A stretch of 64,000 bases of DNA from an uncultured Erysipelotrichaceae bacterium (GTDB lineage Bacteria; Bacillota_I; Bacilli_A; Erysipelotrichales; Erysipelotrichaceae), in NCBI GenBank assembly GCA_902775735.1, contig CACYNH010000008.1:1-64000 (forward strand), given 5' to 3'. Below, piece after piece: positions 1-8,254 of the stretch; position 1 is the first letter of the stretch, and every line of letters starts with the position of its first letter. The notes beneath the pieces are model-generated. The model made no database searches. It saw only the letters and a program-made list of their open reading frames with translations, and had not been told where the DNA came from. Made by a program: the position numbers and the translations under genes.

Positions 1-1
1 T

Positions 2-466
2 GCGGTTTTTGCGGAAGAAGAAAGAGCGCAGGGAATAAACCATACAGAAGAAAAGTATATGATCCGCATGGATCACCGCGATCAGTCCCTCTGTATTGCC
101 CTGACTGCTGAGTATGACGGTTGTCCGGCCGGTTATATCAGTGTCTATCCAAAGTCCATTGAAGGACCATTCGGCAATCAGGATCTTCCCGAGATTGTGG
201 ACTTCGGCGTGCTGGAAAAATACAGACGCAGAGGGATCGGGAGTCAGTTAATGGATCAGGCTGAAACAATCGCTTCCCGGTACGCTGACATGGTTTATCT
301 TGGCGTCGGGCTTCATGAAGGCTATGGGGCCGCCCAGAGGATGTATGCGAAAAGAGGATACATTCCCGACGGCAGCGGCGTCTGGCATAACAATCAGCCA
401 TGCAGACCGTATGAATCGTATCCTTTGGATGATGAACTGTATCTGTGGTTTTACAAACAAATCTGA
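2..466 (+). CDS. GNAT-family N-acetyltransferase, 5' end outside the window
   Basis: The reading frame is open from base 2 with no stop, so the true start lies upstream and the protein is cut at its N-terminus. The first ATG inside the window is at 59. The visible part carries a typical acetyl-CoA binding stretch (RRRGIGSQLMDQAE, an R/Q-x-x-G-x-G/A motif) followed by the usual C-terminal beta-alpha unit (GLHEGYGAAQRMYAKRGY). The family transfers an acetyl group to an amine; the substrate cannot be told. It ends 23 bases before the next gene. Confidence 0.85.
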   Translation, partial: AVFAEEERAQGINHTEEKYMIRMDHRDQSLCIALTAEYDGCPAGYISVYPKSIEGPFGNQDLPEIVDFGVLEKYRRRGIGSQLMDQAETIASRYADMVYLGVGLHEGYGAAQRMYAKRGYIPDGSGVWHNNQPCRPYESYPLDDELYLWFYKQI

Positions 467-489
467 AATTTAAAGAAAGAGGCTGAAGT

Positions 490-1542
490 ATGAGAAATAT
501 ATTACGAATGATTCTGTGTATACTGATGGCTGTCTGTCTTTGCGGATGCGCTGAGAAGAAAAAGGATGAGGCAATCACCTGCCGTTTCGCGGATCATGAT
601 GAAGGCGCAAAGCTCCTTCTCAGCAATACGGAGTATTACGGTTCACTGACGCAGAATGACATCAATTACCGCCTTCAGAAAACAGACGGCACACTCGAGG
701 AACTGAAAGAATACGCTTCAAAACAGGTCATGGATTTCAGTGACGCGGAAAAAGATGTCATCACTCAGTACCTCGGTGAGCTGGAAGCAGTGATTGAAGA
801 AAGGGGATATCACCTGCCGGACGCCGGTGAAATTGTCTTTGTCAAAACCACAGGCCTTGAAGAAGGAATGCCTGCCGCCTATACGCACGGAACTCAGATC
901 TATTTTACATACGGTCTTTTACAGGCAATAACCGGCAGTCCATACGCGAATCCGTCATCTATGCGCTATTACCTGGCCCATGAACTGTTCCACTGCCTGA
1001 CCCGCTCGGACAAAGAGTTCAGGGCGGCGATGTATGACATCATCCATTTCAAAACGGAAAAGGAAGATTATGTCTTCCCTGAAGAAATCAGGGAACAGAT
1101 TATGGCGAATCCTGATGTGGAACATCATAACTCCCATGCGGAATTCACCATCAATGGCGAAAAAAGAGAATGCGCAGTGATCTGCACGGTACCTCCTTTT
1201 GAAAAGAAAGGGGACAATGTCTTCAGTGTCATGGAAACAAAGCTTGTGCCGGTGGATACACTGAGTGAAATGTATGATTCCAGAGATGTTCCGGATTTCA
1301 ATGATGTCTTCGGGATGAATACAGATTATGTTATTGACCCGGAAGAGACGATGGCCGACAACTTCGCCTTCACGCTTGTCTACTGGCCAGAGCGCAGCTA
1401 TCTCACGCCTAATATCATGGAAAAGATCGACGCTTATCTGAAAAAGCAGGCGGCAAAAGCAGATTTCCTATGGGACACGGTATGTCCCAGCCTTCAAATC
1501 AGGCCATTTGCTCATTTTGTGACCTGTATTTCCATCAGCTGA
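490..1542 (+). CDS. Predicted lipoprotein zinc metalloprotease (HExxH)
   Basis: A 350-residue protein starting with a lipoprotein signal peptide: charged n-region, hydrophobic core and lipobox LCGC with the acylated Cys at about residue 20. It should sit on the outer face of the membrane. HELFH at about residues 164-168 is a zinc-protease HExxH motif. A downstream EETMADNF at about 285-292 could supply the third, Glu ligand as in gluzincins (inference). I do not recognise a named family. The last 25 or so residues read oddly, and their DNA contains a perfect palindrome (1472-1488), so the C-terminus may have been replaced or shifted in frame. The XRE regulator starts 33 bases downstream. Confidence 0.7.
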   Translation: MRNILRMILCILMAVCLCGCAEKKKDEAITCRFADHDEGAKLLLSNTEYYGSLTQNDINYRLQKTDGTLEELKEYASKQVMDFSDAEKDVITQYLGELEAVIEERGYHLPDAGEIVFVKTTGLEEGMPAAYTHGTQIYFTYGLLQAITGSPYANPSSMRYYLAHELFHCLTRSDKEFRAAMYDIIHFKTEKEDYVFPEEIREQIMANPDVEHHNSHAEFTINGEKRECAVICTVPPFEKKGDNVFSVMETKLVPVDTLSEMYDSRDVPDFNDVFGMNTDYVIDPEETMADNFAFTLVYWPERSYLTPNIMEKIDAYLKKQAAKADFLWDTVCPSLQIRPFAHFVTCISIS

Positions 1543-1575
1543 AGCACTAAGGTGAAACCGCAGGGAGGTCAAAAC

Positions 1576-2097
1576 ATGGATCTGAACAGAATCGGCGCTT
1601 TCTTACAGGAGCTGCGAAAAGAAAAGAAGCTCACCCAGGAACAGCTTGCGGAAAAGATGGGCGTTGCCCGCCGGACCGTTTCCAGATGGGAGACAGGCGC
1701 AAACATGCCGGATCTCGACATCCTGGTGGAACTGTCAGATTTCTATGATGTTGAACTCCGTGAAATTCTGAGCGGAGAAAGGAAAAGTCAGCAGATGAAT
1801 GATGAAATGAAACAGACAGTTCTGCAGGTGGCAGAATACAGCAATGAGGAAAAGAAGAGATCGGCGAAAGTGGTAATGGCATTCTTTGTCCTTGGAATCA
1901 TCGCAGTGGCAGTCAATACAGCGATGTATTTCCTTGATCCTGAAAGCTCATTTCTGAGCGGTTTTGTCAGCGGCTGCACAAACGGGATCGCTCTTGGCGC
2001 AATGATCCTCGGCATTCTCTATGTCAGCGGAAGGATGGAAAAATTCAGAGCCTTTAAAATGCGGATGCTCGGCATCAGTAAGGACGATGAACAATGA
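1576..2097 (+). CDS. XRE-family HTH regulator with two C-terminal membrane helices
   Basis: 173 residues. Residues 5-62 form a classic XRE helix-turn-helix (LRKEKKLTQEQLAEKMGV, then RRTVSRWETG). After a short linker come two hydrophobic segments at about 98-120 and 130-152. This looks like a DNA-binding protein tethered to the membrane, possibly sensing an envelope signal or working with the small membrane protein that follows. The ATG at 1576 is preferred over an upstream GTG at 1552 because GGGAGG sits 7-8 bases before it. The stop overlaps the start of the next gene by ATGA, so the two are probably translationally coupled. Targets are unknown. Confidence 0.85.
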   Translation: MDLNRIGAFLQELRKEKKLTQEQLAEKMGVARRTVSRWETGANMPDLDILVELSDFYDVELREILSGERKSQQMNDEMKQTVLQVAEYSNEEKKRSAKVVMAFFVLGIIAVAVNTAMYFLDPESSFLSGFVSGCTNGIALGAMILGILYVSGRMEKFRAFKMRMLGISKDDEQ

Positions 2098-2264
2098 ACA
2101 GGCTGATCATGTGCGGGCTTGCGCTGTATGCCATTTCGATTGTCATTGACCGTTTCATCCACGCATTGCCTTCATGGACAGCCATCCTGCTGTTTTCGGG
2201 TGCGACGGTATTGATTCTCGCAGGCATGCTGGAGAGCAGGAAATCACAGAAACTGAATCAATGA
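2094..2264 (+). CDS. Small two-helix membrane protein (56 aa)
   Basis: The ATG overlaps the stop of the membrane-bound XRE regulator (ATGA). The 56-residue product has two hydrophobic stretches, about residues 4-18 and 27-46, separated by a short IDRFIHALPS turn, and a polar Lys/Gln tail. No family is recognised. The tight coupling suggests a partner or modulator of the regulator. A hairpin terminator follows at 2273. Confidence 0.65.
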   Translation: MNRLIMCGLALYAISIVIDRFIHALPSWTAILLFSGATVLILAGMLESRKSQKLNQ

Positions 2265-2272
2265 GATTTATG

Positions 2273-2304
2273 AGCTTCCGGTTAAACACCTGGAGCTTTT
2301 CTTT
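2273..2304 (+). terminator. Probable rho-independent terminator
   Basis: A nine-pair stem with one mismatch (AGCTTCCGG with CCTGGAGCT, loop of 7) is followed by a T-rich run. It closes the metalloprotease/XRE/small membrane protein group. Confidence 0.55.
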
Positions 2305-2364
2305 CTGTGCATTATGCATGCAAAAAAGAGAGATCATCATGTAATCTCGAAGTGTGAGGGATAC

Positions 2365-3435
2365 ATGATGAGTGAATTGAAATATATCTTTGTCCATGGC
2401 GCCGGGGGCTGGGGCAGCTATGAGGCAATCGACAGAGTTCTGCCGTACTGGGGCATGTTCACCGGCAGTCTGATGAAAAAACTGCAGGCAAGGGGATTTG
2501 CCTGTTTTGCGGCTTCCACAAGTCCTTCCGGTTTCGCATGGGTCAGGGCATGCGAACTCTATGCGCAGTTAGCCGGCAGGAAAACAGACTATGGCAAAGC
2601 ATACAGCCAAAAAGAAGGGATTCCGCGCTTTGGAAAGGATTTCAGTGACAAACCATTGATTCCTGAATGGAATGATGAGACAAAGCTTGTATTGCTTGGC
2701 CATTCGATGGGCGGGGCCGCGGTGCGGATGCTGGGGCACTTGCTGGAATATGGAAGCGAAGAAGAAAGAGCCGCAGCGGATCCTTCTGAGCTTTCAGATC
2801 TATTCAAAGGCGGCATGGGAAACAGAGTTCACGCAATCGTGACCCTGGCGTCTCCTTCCAGCGGGGCGTCTTCGCTCGATCTGCTCAGCGATCCGCAGTT
2901 TGATGTTTCATCTGTTCCTTCCTCCTTTGGCGCAAAAGCTGCATTGAAGGTTCTCTCTTTGAGAATCAATACCGGTAAAAAGAAGGCATATCATGAACAT
3001 GTTTCAATGATCGACAGGGCAATGGAACAGAATGAGCAGATCGCCACACTGAAGAATGTGTATTATTTCGCGGTGCCGTGCTGCTGCACATACAGAACGG
3101 CAGACGGCAGATGTGTTCCTGATCCGGAAAAAACAGAAATCATCTTCATGAAACGGGGTGCTGAACTTGGCGCGTATCAGGGAATCACGCCGGGAGGAAT
3201 TGAGATCACTGAAGAGTGGCAGGATAACGACGGGCTGGTAAATACGGTTTCTGAAAAGGCTCCCTTTGGAGCGCCGCACAAAGAGTTTGAGCGCTCCCGC
3301 ATTGAAAAGGGAATCTGGCAGGTGATGCCGGTCATCGAAGGCGATCATATGTCCGTGCAGGGCGGACTGTTCATAAAGCGTGACATGACGCATTATTATG
3401 TCAATCTGCTTCAGATGATCCGTCTTCTACCTTAA
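2365..3435 (+). CDS. Lipase-like alpha/beta hydrolase (family I.5-like), no signal peptide
   Basis: About 356 residues. Seen directly: an oxyanion-hole type HGAGGWG near the N-terminus (about 11-17), the nucleophile elbow GHSMGG with Ser near 114, an Asp-containing DNDGLVNT motif near 290 and a His in EGDHMS near 333. The order Ser-Asp-His and the D-GLVN block resemble the staphylococcal/Geobacillus family I.5 triacylglycerol lipases. Unlike those it has no signal peptide, so it is expected in the cytoplasm. The start at 2365 (or the adjacent ATG at 2368) is preferred over 2314 because the upstream residues look non-coding and a GTGAGGG precedes it. The substrate is unproven. Confidence 0.75.
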   Translation: MMSELKYIFVHGAGGWGSYEAIDRVLPYWGMFTGSLMKKLQARGFACFAASTSPSGFAWVRACELYAQLAGRKTDYGKAYSQKEGIPRFGKDFSDKPLIPEWNDETKLVLLGHSMGGAAVRMLGHLLEYGSEEERAAADPSELSDLFKGGMGNRVHAIVTLASPSSGASSLDLLSDPQFDVSSVPSSFGAKAALKVLSLRINTGKKKAYHEHVSMIDRAMEQNEQIATLKNVYYFAVPCCCTYRTADGRCVPDPEKTEIIFMKRGAELGAYQGITPGGIEITEEWQDNDGLVNTVSEKAPFGAPHKEFERSRIEKGIWQVMPVIEGDHMSVQGGLFIKRDMTHYYVNLLQMIRLLP

Positions 3436-3540
3436 AACTGTTCATGTGACACTGAGAAAAGTTCTGCATTCAGAATCCATCTTAAACTTCCTGAACTTTC
3501 CAAAGGTGTAATGTAATAAGAAAGAAGCGGAGGATCTGAA

Positions 3541-3915
3541 ATGCGACTGATCGGAAATCTGATCTGGATTGTGTGCGGCGGCATTGTCAGCTGGCTGGCA
3601 TGGATGATTGCGGGACTTGTGTGGTGTGTGACGGTTGTCGGCATTCCCATCGGCGTGCAGTGCTTCAAGTTTTCCTCCATTTCCTTAAATCCTTTCGGCA
3701 AGGAAGTTGTCTATGAAGGCGGCGCGGTTTCGTTTCTTGTCAATGTGCTCTGGTTCTTTGTGTCGGGCATTGAGCTGGCGTTACTGAACTTCGGAATCGG
3801 CTGTGTATTGTGCATGACAATCATCGGGATTCCGTTCGGCCTTCAGTTCTTCAAAATTGCGAAACTGGCGCTGGCTCCTTTCGGCGCTTCCATATACAGA
3901 ACAGCGTATCTTTAA
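3541..3915 (+). CDS. yccF: YccF-domain inner membrane protein
   Basis: 124 residues holding two YccF repeats. Each has a hydrophobic segment followed by a conserved IGIPxGxQxFK-like block (VVGIPIGVQCFK, then IIGIPFGLQFFK), and each ends in a L-x-P-FG motif. The family is a small multi-pass membrane protein of unknown function. An AAGCGGAGG ribosome binding site lies ahead of the ATG. A strong terminator follows, so it is probably monocistronic. Confidence 0.9.
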   Translation: MRLIGNLIWIVCGGIVSWLAWMIAGLVWCVTVVGIPIGVQCFKFSSISLNPFGKEVVYEGGAVSFLVNVLWFFVSGIELALLNFGIGCVLCMTIIGIPFGLQFFKIAKLALAPFGASIYRTAYL

Positions 3916-3920
3916 TCATC

Positions 3921-3941
3921 AGGCGGGTCTCCGCCTTTTTT
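3921..3941 (+). terminator. Rho-independent terminator after yccF
   Basis: A perfect stem AGGCGG / CCGCCT with loop GTCT is followed by a T run. Confidence 0.85.
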
Positions 3942-3948
3942 GTTCCGG

Positions 3949-3977
3949 TTAACTTTTAAATCAGTTTCCGATAAAAT
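3949..3977 (+). promoter_or_regulatory. Candidate sigma-70 type promoter of the ABC exporter operon
   Basis: TTAACT and TAAAAT are separated by 17 bases, just after the yccF terminator and 35 bases before the ABC gene start. AAAGGAGG at about 4000-4007 is its ribosome binding site. Confidence 0.45.
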
Positions 3978-4012
3978 AGTTATACCCAACTAACTCTTAA
4001 AGGAGGTCATTT

Positions 4013-5770
4013 ATGTTTGACAGCCGGCTGATGAAGATCTGTCCTGAAAGCAGAAAATATATCATTGCCAATATCATATTCCAGTGGCTTGAGCTTGCCC
4101 TCAATACCGCCGTCATGATCATGCTCGCAAATGCAGTGATGGATCTTTACGAGGGAAAGGCGGAATTATCCTCGTTGATTCCGCTTGTGCTGATCATGGC
4201 CGGATGTGTGGTCCTGCGTTTCTTTGTGACAAAGGCGGCCGTGAAAATGAGCTACCTTGCCTCAAAAACGGTCAAGAAGGTATTAAGAGAAACCATCTAT
4301 AAGAAACTTATGAGGCTTTCTTCCTCCTACCGTGATCATGTTTCGACTGCAGCCCTTGTGCAGGAATCGACGGAAGGAGTGGAACAGCTGGAAAGCTACT
4401 TCGGTCTTTATGTGCCCCAGTTCTTTTACGCCTTCCTGGCGCCGCTGACTTTATTCCTGCTGTTCGGCTTTTCCGGCAGCTGGTCAACCGCTGCTGTTCT
4501 TCTGATCTGCGTCCCGTTAATTCCGGGCGCGATCATGATGGTGCAGAAGATCGCCAAAAAGCTGCTTTCAAAATACTGGGACCAGTATGAAAACCTCGGC
4601 AGCACATTCCTGGAAAACCTGCAGGGCATGACAACGCTCAAAACCTATCAGGCCGATCAGTTCAAAAATGAGCAGATGAATGAAGAATCGGAAAAGTTCA
4701 GGGTGGTGACAATGAAGGTGCTGACCATGCAGCTGAATTCAGTGACGATCATGGACTTCTTCGCTTATGGCGGAGCTGGACTTGGCATTCTTTTAGCATC
4801 CAATGCTTTCATTCATCAGAAAATTACACTGGCCGCCTGCATTTACATGATTCTTTTATCGGCTGAATTCTTCCTGCCGATGAGACGGCTTGGCTCCTAT
4901 TTCCATGTCGCGATGAACGGCATGGCGGCTTCCGACAAGATCTTCGCGTTTCTGAATCTGGAGGAACCTGAAAGGAAAAACGGCGTTCTTCCTGAATCAG
5001 ATCTCAGTATCACTCTTGATCATGTCAGCTTCTCCTACGAAGAGGACCGTGAGGCCCTCCATGACATTTCACTGAACATTCCTGCGGGGCATATGACCGC
5101 GATCGTCGGTGAATCCGGCTGCGGCAAGTCAACGATCGCTTCTCTGATCATGGGAAGAAACAGACTTCCGAAAGAAAACGGAACGCTCACAATCGCCGGC
5201 ATGGATCTCAGTGAAATTTCTGAAGAAAGCCTGATGAAGACAGTGACTTATACCGGCTCCAATGAATTCTTATTCAAAGGAACCGTCAGGGACAATCTGC
5301 TGTGCGCTGATCATAAAGCGGACGATGCCGCATTATGGAATGCACTGGAAAGAAGCGGCCTGGCGGCAGAGCTGAAAGAAAAAGAAGGATTGGATACACT
5401 TCTTGCCGAAAACGGATCGAACCTTTCCGGCGGACAGAGACAGAGACTTGCCCTGGCCAGGGCTTTCCTGCATGATACGCCGGTTTATATCTTTGATGAA
5501 GCCACCAGCAGTATCGATGGCGAAAGCGAAGAAAAGATCATGAAGGAAATTGAAAAGCTCGCGGAAGAAAGAACCGTCATCCTGATCACCCACCGTCTGG
5601 CCAATGTCGTTCACGCTGATCAGACCGCCTGCATGGAAGAAGGATACATCAAAGAAACGGGCACTCATGAAGAACTTCTTGCCCATCATGGCGTTTACAG
5701 AAAACTCTGGGAAACACAGCAGGAGCTGGAGACATACGGAATCAAAGAGAAAGGAGGAACACTATCATGA
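4013..5770 (+). CDS. ABC exporter half-transporter, subunit 1 (CydDC-like)
   Basis: 585 residues: an N-terminal six-helix exporter domain (about 1-320) and a C-terminal ATPase. Walker A GESGCGKST lies near residue 366, the signature LSGGQRQR near 470, Walker B VYIFDEATSSID near 490, and the switch His in LITHRLANV. The stop overlaps the start of a second, different half-transporter, so they should form a heterodimer. The pair most resembles CydDC-type exporters of thiol compounds, but general multidrug heterodimers look similar and the cargo cannot be read from sequence. All catalytic residues seem present in this subunit. Confidence 0.85.
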   Translation: MFDSRLMKICPESRKYIIANIIFQWLELALNTAVMIMLANAVMDLYEGKAELSSLIPLVLIMAGCVVLRFFVTKAAVKMSYLASKTVKKVLRETIYKKLMRLSSSYRDHVSTAALVQESTEGVEQLESYFGLYVPQFFYAFLAPLTLFLLFGFSGSWSTAAVLLICVPLIPGAIMMVQKIAKKLLSKYWDQYENLGSTFLENLQGMTTLKTYQADQFKNEQMNEESEKFRVVTMKVLTMQLNSVTIMDFFAYGGAGLGILLASNAFIHQKITLAACIYMILLSAEFFLPMRRLGSYFHVAMNGMAASDKIFAFLNLEEPERKNGVLPESDLSITLDHVSFSYEEDREALHDISLNIPAGHMTAIVGESGCGKSTIASLIMGRNRLPKENGTLTIAGMDLSEISEESLMKTVTYTGSNEFLFKGTVRDNLLCADHKADDAALWNALERSGLAAELKEKEGLDTLLAENGSNLSGGQRQRLALARAFLHDTPVYIFDEATSSIDGESEEKIMKEIEKLAEERTVILITHRLANVVHADQTACMEEGYIKETGTHEELLAHHGVYRKLWETQQELETYGIKEKGGTLS

Positions 5771-7410
5771 AGAAACAAAGCAGAATCTCAATCCTGTTTC
5801 AGATGCTGAAGATGGTGAGTCCTCTGAAATGGTGGATGGCGCTGGCTATAACACTGGGCGTTCTCGGATTCCTGTGCGCCATCTTCATTCCCGTTCTTGG
5901 AGCGTACGCGGTTTCCTATGGTCTTGGCTTTGCAATTCCTGTCAGCCTTAAAACACTCTTCGTTCTGCTGATCCTGTTTGCGGCACTCCGCGCGTTTCTG
6001 CATTACGGCGAGCAGAAAACAAACCACTTTATCGCCTTTACGCTGCTTGCGATCATCCGTGACAAAGTCTTCCAGGCACTCCGCCGTCTTTGTCCGGCAA
6101 AACTGGAAGGCAGGGACAGGGGAGACCTGATTTCGCTGATCACTTCCGATGTTGAACTGCTGGAAGTTTTCTATGCCCATACCATTTCACCGATCGCGAT
6201 CGCCATTGTGACTGAGCTGATCATGGTGCTTTTGATCGCCTCCTTCCATCCTCTGGAAGGCTTATGGGCACTTTGTTCCTATCTCATCATCGGCATTGCG
6301 CTTCCCGCCGCCATTTCAAAACGCAGCGGCAGTACCGGGGATGAATTGAGAAAACAGAACGGCGAACTGGCTGCCTATATGCTGGAAAACATCCGCGGCC
6401 TTGACGCCACAATCCAGTATGGAACCGGAGAGGAAAGACTTGCGGAAATGAACCGCAGAACGGAAGAATTCTCAAAGAAGCAGGGCGATCTCAATACCCT
6501 GACCGGATCGAATACCGCTTTAGCCAATACGTTAATCTATTTCTGCGATCTGATCATGTTCATGATCGGGGCGTGGCTTTACACAACAGGAAAAGTCAGC
6601 TTTGACGGCTTCCTGATTCCGCTCATCGCCTTAATGTCCTCCTATGGCCCGGTCAGCGCTTTAGCGGCTCTTGGCACAACACTGCAGCCGACAATCGCTT
6701 CAGCTTCAAGAGTCCTTGCGGTGCTTGAGGAAGAGCCGGAAACAGAAGAAATTACCGGCATGGATCCGGTGCAGTTTGCCGGGGCGTCCATGGAACATGT
6801 CACGTTCGGCTATAAGAATGAGGACGTGCTCAAAGACTTCTCTGCTGACTTTAAAGAAAACCGCATCATCGGCGTCGTCGGCAGATCCGGCTGCGGCAAA
6901 TCCACGATGTTAAAGCTCCTGATGCGCTTCTGGAGCACAAAGCAGGGCGAAGTGAAGATTTCAGACAGAGACATCAACAGAATCAATACGGCGGATCTGA
7001 GAAACATGGAAAGCTATATGACCCAGGAAACCCACCTTTTCAAGGATACCGTCGCCAACAACATCAGGATCGCAAGACTTGACGCCAGCGATGAGGAAGT
7101 CATCGAAGCCTGTAAAAAAGCTTCCATTCATGACTTCATCATGACACTGCCCAAAGGCTATGAGACCCAGATCGGCGAACTGGGCGAAACACTGTCCGCA
7201 GGCGAACGGCAGCGCTTATCCCTGGCAAGAGTCTTCCTGCACAGAGCGCCGTTTGTGCTTCTCGATGAACCCACCAGCAATATGGATTCACTCAATGAGG
7301 CAGTCATCCTGCGCTCGCTCAAAGAAGAATCCGGAGACAAAACAATCATTCTCGTATCCCATCGTCATTCGACTGTCAGGATCGCAGATGAGACGCTGGA
7401 GATACTATGA
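5767..7410 (+). CDS. ABC exporter half-transporter, subunit 2 (CydDC-like)
   Basis: 547 residues with an exporter membrane domain followed by an ATPase. Walker A GRSGCGKST lies near 371, a signature altered to LSAGERQR near 475 (the second G of the usual LSGGQ is Ala and Q is Glu), Walker B FVLLDEPTSNMD near 496, and switch His in LVSHRHST. Such asymmetric signatures are common in heterodimeric exporters, where the two ATP sites are not equal. It overlaps subunit 1 by ATGA, and the YgbA-like gene begins inside its stop codon, giving one coupled three-gene operon. Confidence 0.85.
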   Translation: MKKQSRISILFQMLKMVSPLKWWMALAITLGVLGFLCAIFIPVLGAYAVSYGLGFAIPVSLKTLFVLLILFAALRAFLHYGEQKTNHFIAFTLLAIIRDKVFQALRRLCPAKLEGRDRGDLISLITSDVELLEVFYAHTISPIAIAIVTELIMVLLIASFHPLEGLWALCSYLIIGIALPAAISKRSGSTGDELRKQNGELAAYMLENIRGLDATIQYGTGEERLAEMNRRTEEFSKKQGDLNTLTGSNTALANTLIYFCDLIMFMIGAWLYTTGKVSFDGFLIPLIALMSSYGPVSALAALGTTLQPTIASASRVLAVLEEEPETEEITGMDPVQFAGASMEHVTFGYKNEDVLKDFSADFKENRIIGVVGRSGCGKSTMLKLLMRFWSTKQGEVKISDRDINRINTADLRNMESYMTQETHLFKDTVANNIRIARLDASDEEVIEACKKASIHDFIMTLPKGYETQIGELGETLSAGERQRLSLARVFLHRAPFVLLDEPTSNMDSLNEAVILRSLKEESGDKTIILVSHRHSTVRIADETLEIL

Positions 7411-7745
7411 ACAAAGATCAGAAAAGAGAAAACGAAAAGAAAACGGTGAATGAAATGATCGCCATGTACTGCCATGGCAATCATCACACCCGGAAACATG
7501 AACTATGCCCAGAGTGTGAAAAACTCAGGGACTATGCCTTTGGCAGAATTGATAGCTGTCCGTTCATGGAAACAAAGACATTCTGCTCAGTGTGCAAAGT
7601 CCATTGTTATGAACCGCGGATGCGTGAGAAAATCCGCACAGTCATGCGATACAGCGGACCGCGTATGATTTATGTGCATCCCATCATGGCGGTTCATCAT
7701 CTGACGGAAACAGTCAGACAGAAAAGGGCGCAGAAGAAGTCATAA
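7407..7745 (+). CDS. ygbA: YgbA-like (nitrous oxide-stimulated promoter) Cys-rich protein
   Basis: 112 residues. It has the Cys/His pattern of the YgbA_NO family: MYCxGNHH, then LCPECEKLRDYA, CPF...FCSVCKVHCY, and the C-terminal RYSGPRMIYVHPIMA. The cysteines could bind a metal or react with nitric oxide; the biochemical function is not established. Its start overlaps the stop of ABC subunit 2, so it is co-translated with the exporter. That linkage supports, but does not prove, a thiol or nitrosative-stress role for the operon. Confidence 0.8.
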   Translation: MNKDQKRENEKKTVNEMIAMYCHGNHHTRKHELCPECEKLRDYAFGRIDSCPFMETKTFCSVCKVHCYEPRMREKIRTVMRYSGPRMIYVHPIMAVHHLTETVRQKRAQKKS

Positions 7746-7797
7746 TTTTTCATACACCCGTCAGCCCTGTTATGATGCAGAAAACAGGAGATTGAAT

Positions 7798-8253
7798 ATG
7801 AAAACACTCATTGTATATTTCAGTGCCGAAGCCAGTACAACAAAACGGATCGCTTCAAAGCTTGCGGAAGAAACAGGTTATGACATTTTTGAGATCAGAC
7901 CTGTGAAGCCTTATACAAAAGCTGATCTTAACTACATGAATCCTCTTTCCCGCTGCAACCGTGAAAAGATCGGAAACAAAGACGTTCCTTCCGAAGGTGA
8001 TGTCGCTGACTTTGAAAGCTATGAAAGGATTTTTCTCGGATTTCCAATCTGGTACGGCGGCGCGCCCAATATCGTGAACACCTTCTGCAAATCCCATGAC
8101 TTCAGGGGAAAGAAGGTTTACGCTTTTGCGACAAGCGGAGGCAGTCCCATCGGCAGAACAGCGGACAGACTCAGACCCTTTGTCAGCGGCGCTGTCACCA
8201 TTGAAGCGAAACTTGTGCATTCATCTGAAGAAGTGAAGGAGTGGATTGACTGA
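7798..8253 (+). CDS. Flavodoxin family protein
   Basis: 151 residues. The FMN phosphate loop is at the N-terminus (YFSAEASTTKRIA), and GFPIWYGGAP plus FATSGGSPIG supply the two flavin-ring loops of small flavodoxins. It is probably an NAD(P)H-linked or electron-carrier flavoprotein in the cytosol. The ATG at 7798 has CAGGAG 7 bases upstream and is preferred to the TTG at 7792. The phosphatase gene follows at once. Confidence 0.85.
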   Translation: MKTLIVYFSAEASTTKRIASKLAEETGYDIFEIRPVKPYTKADLNYMNPLSRCNREKIGNKDVPSEGDVADFESYERIFLGFPIWYGGAPNIVNTFCKSHDFRGKKVYAFATSGGSPIGRTADRLRPFVSGAVTIEAKLVHSSEEVKEWID

Positions 8254-8254
8254 A

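Noticed and set aside
7474-7668. Alternative 64-codon frame inside the YgbA-like gene
   Set aside because: The overlapping frame has the YgbA family Cys pattern; this one has none.
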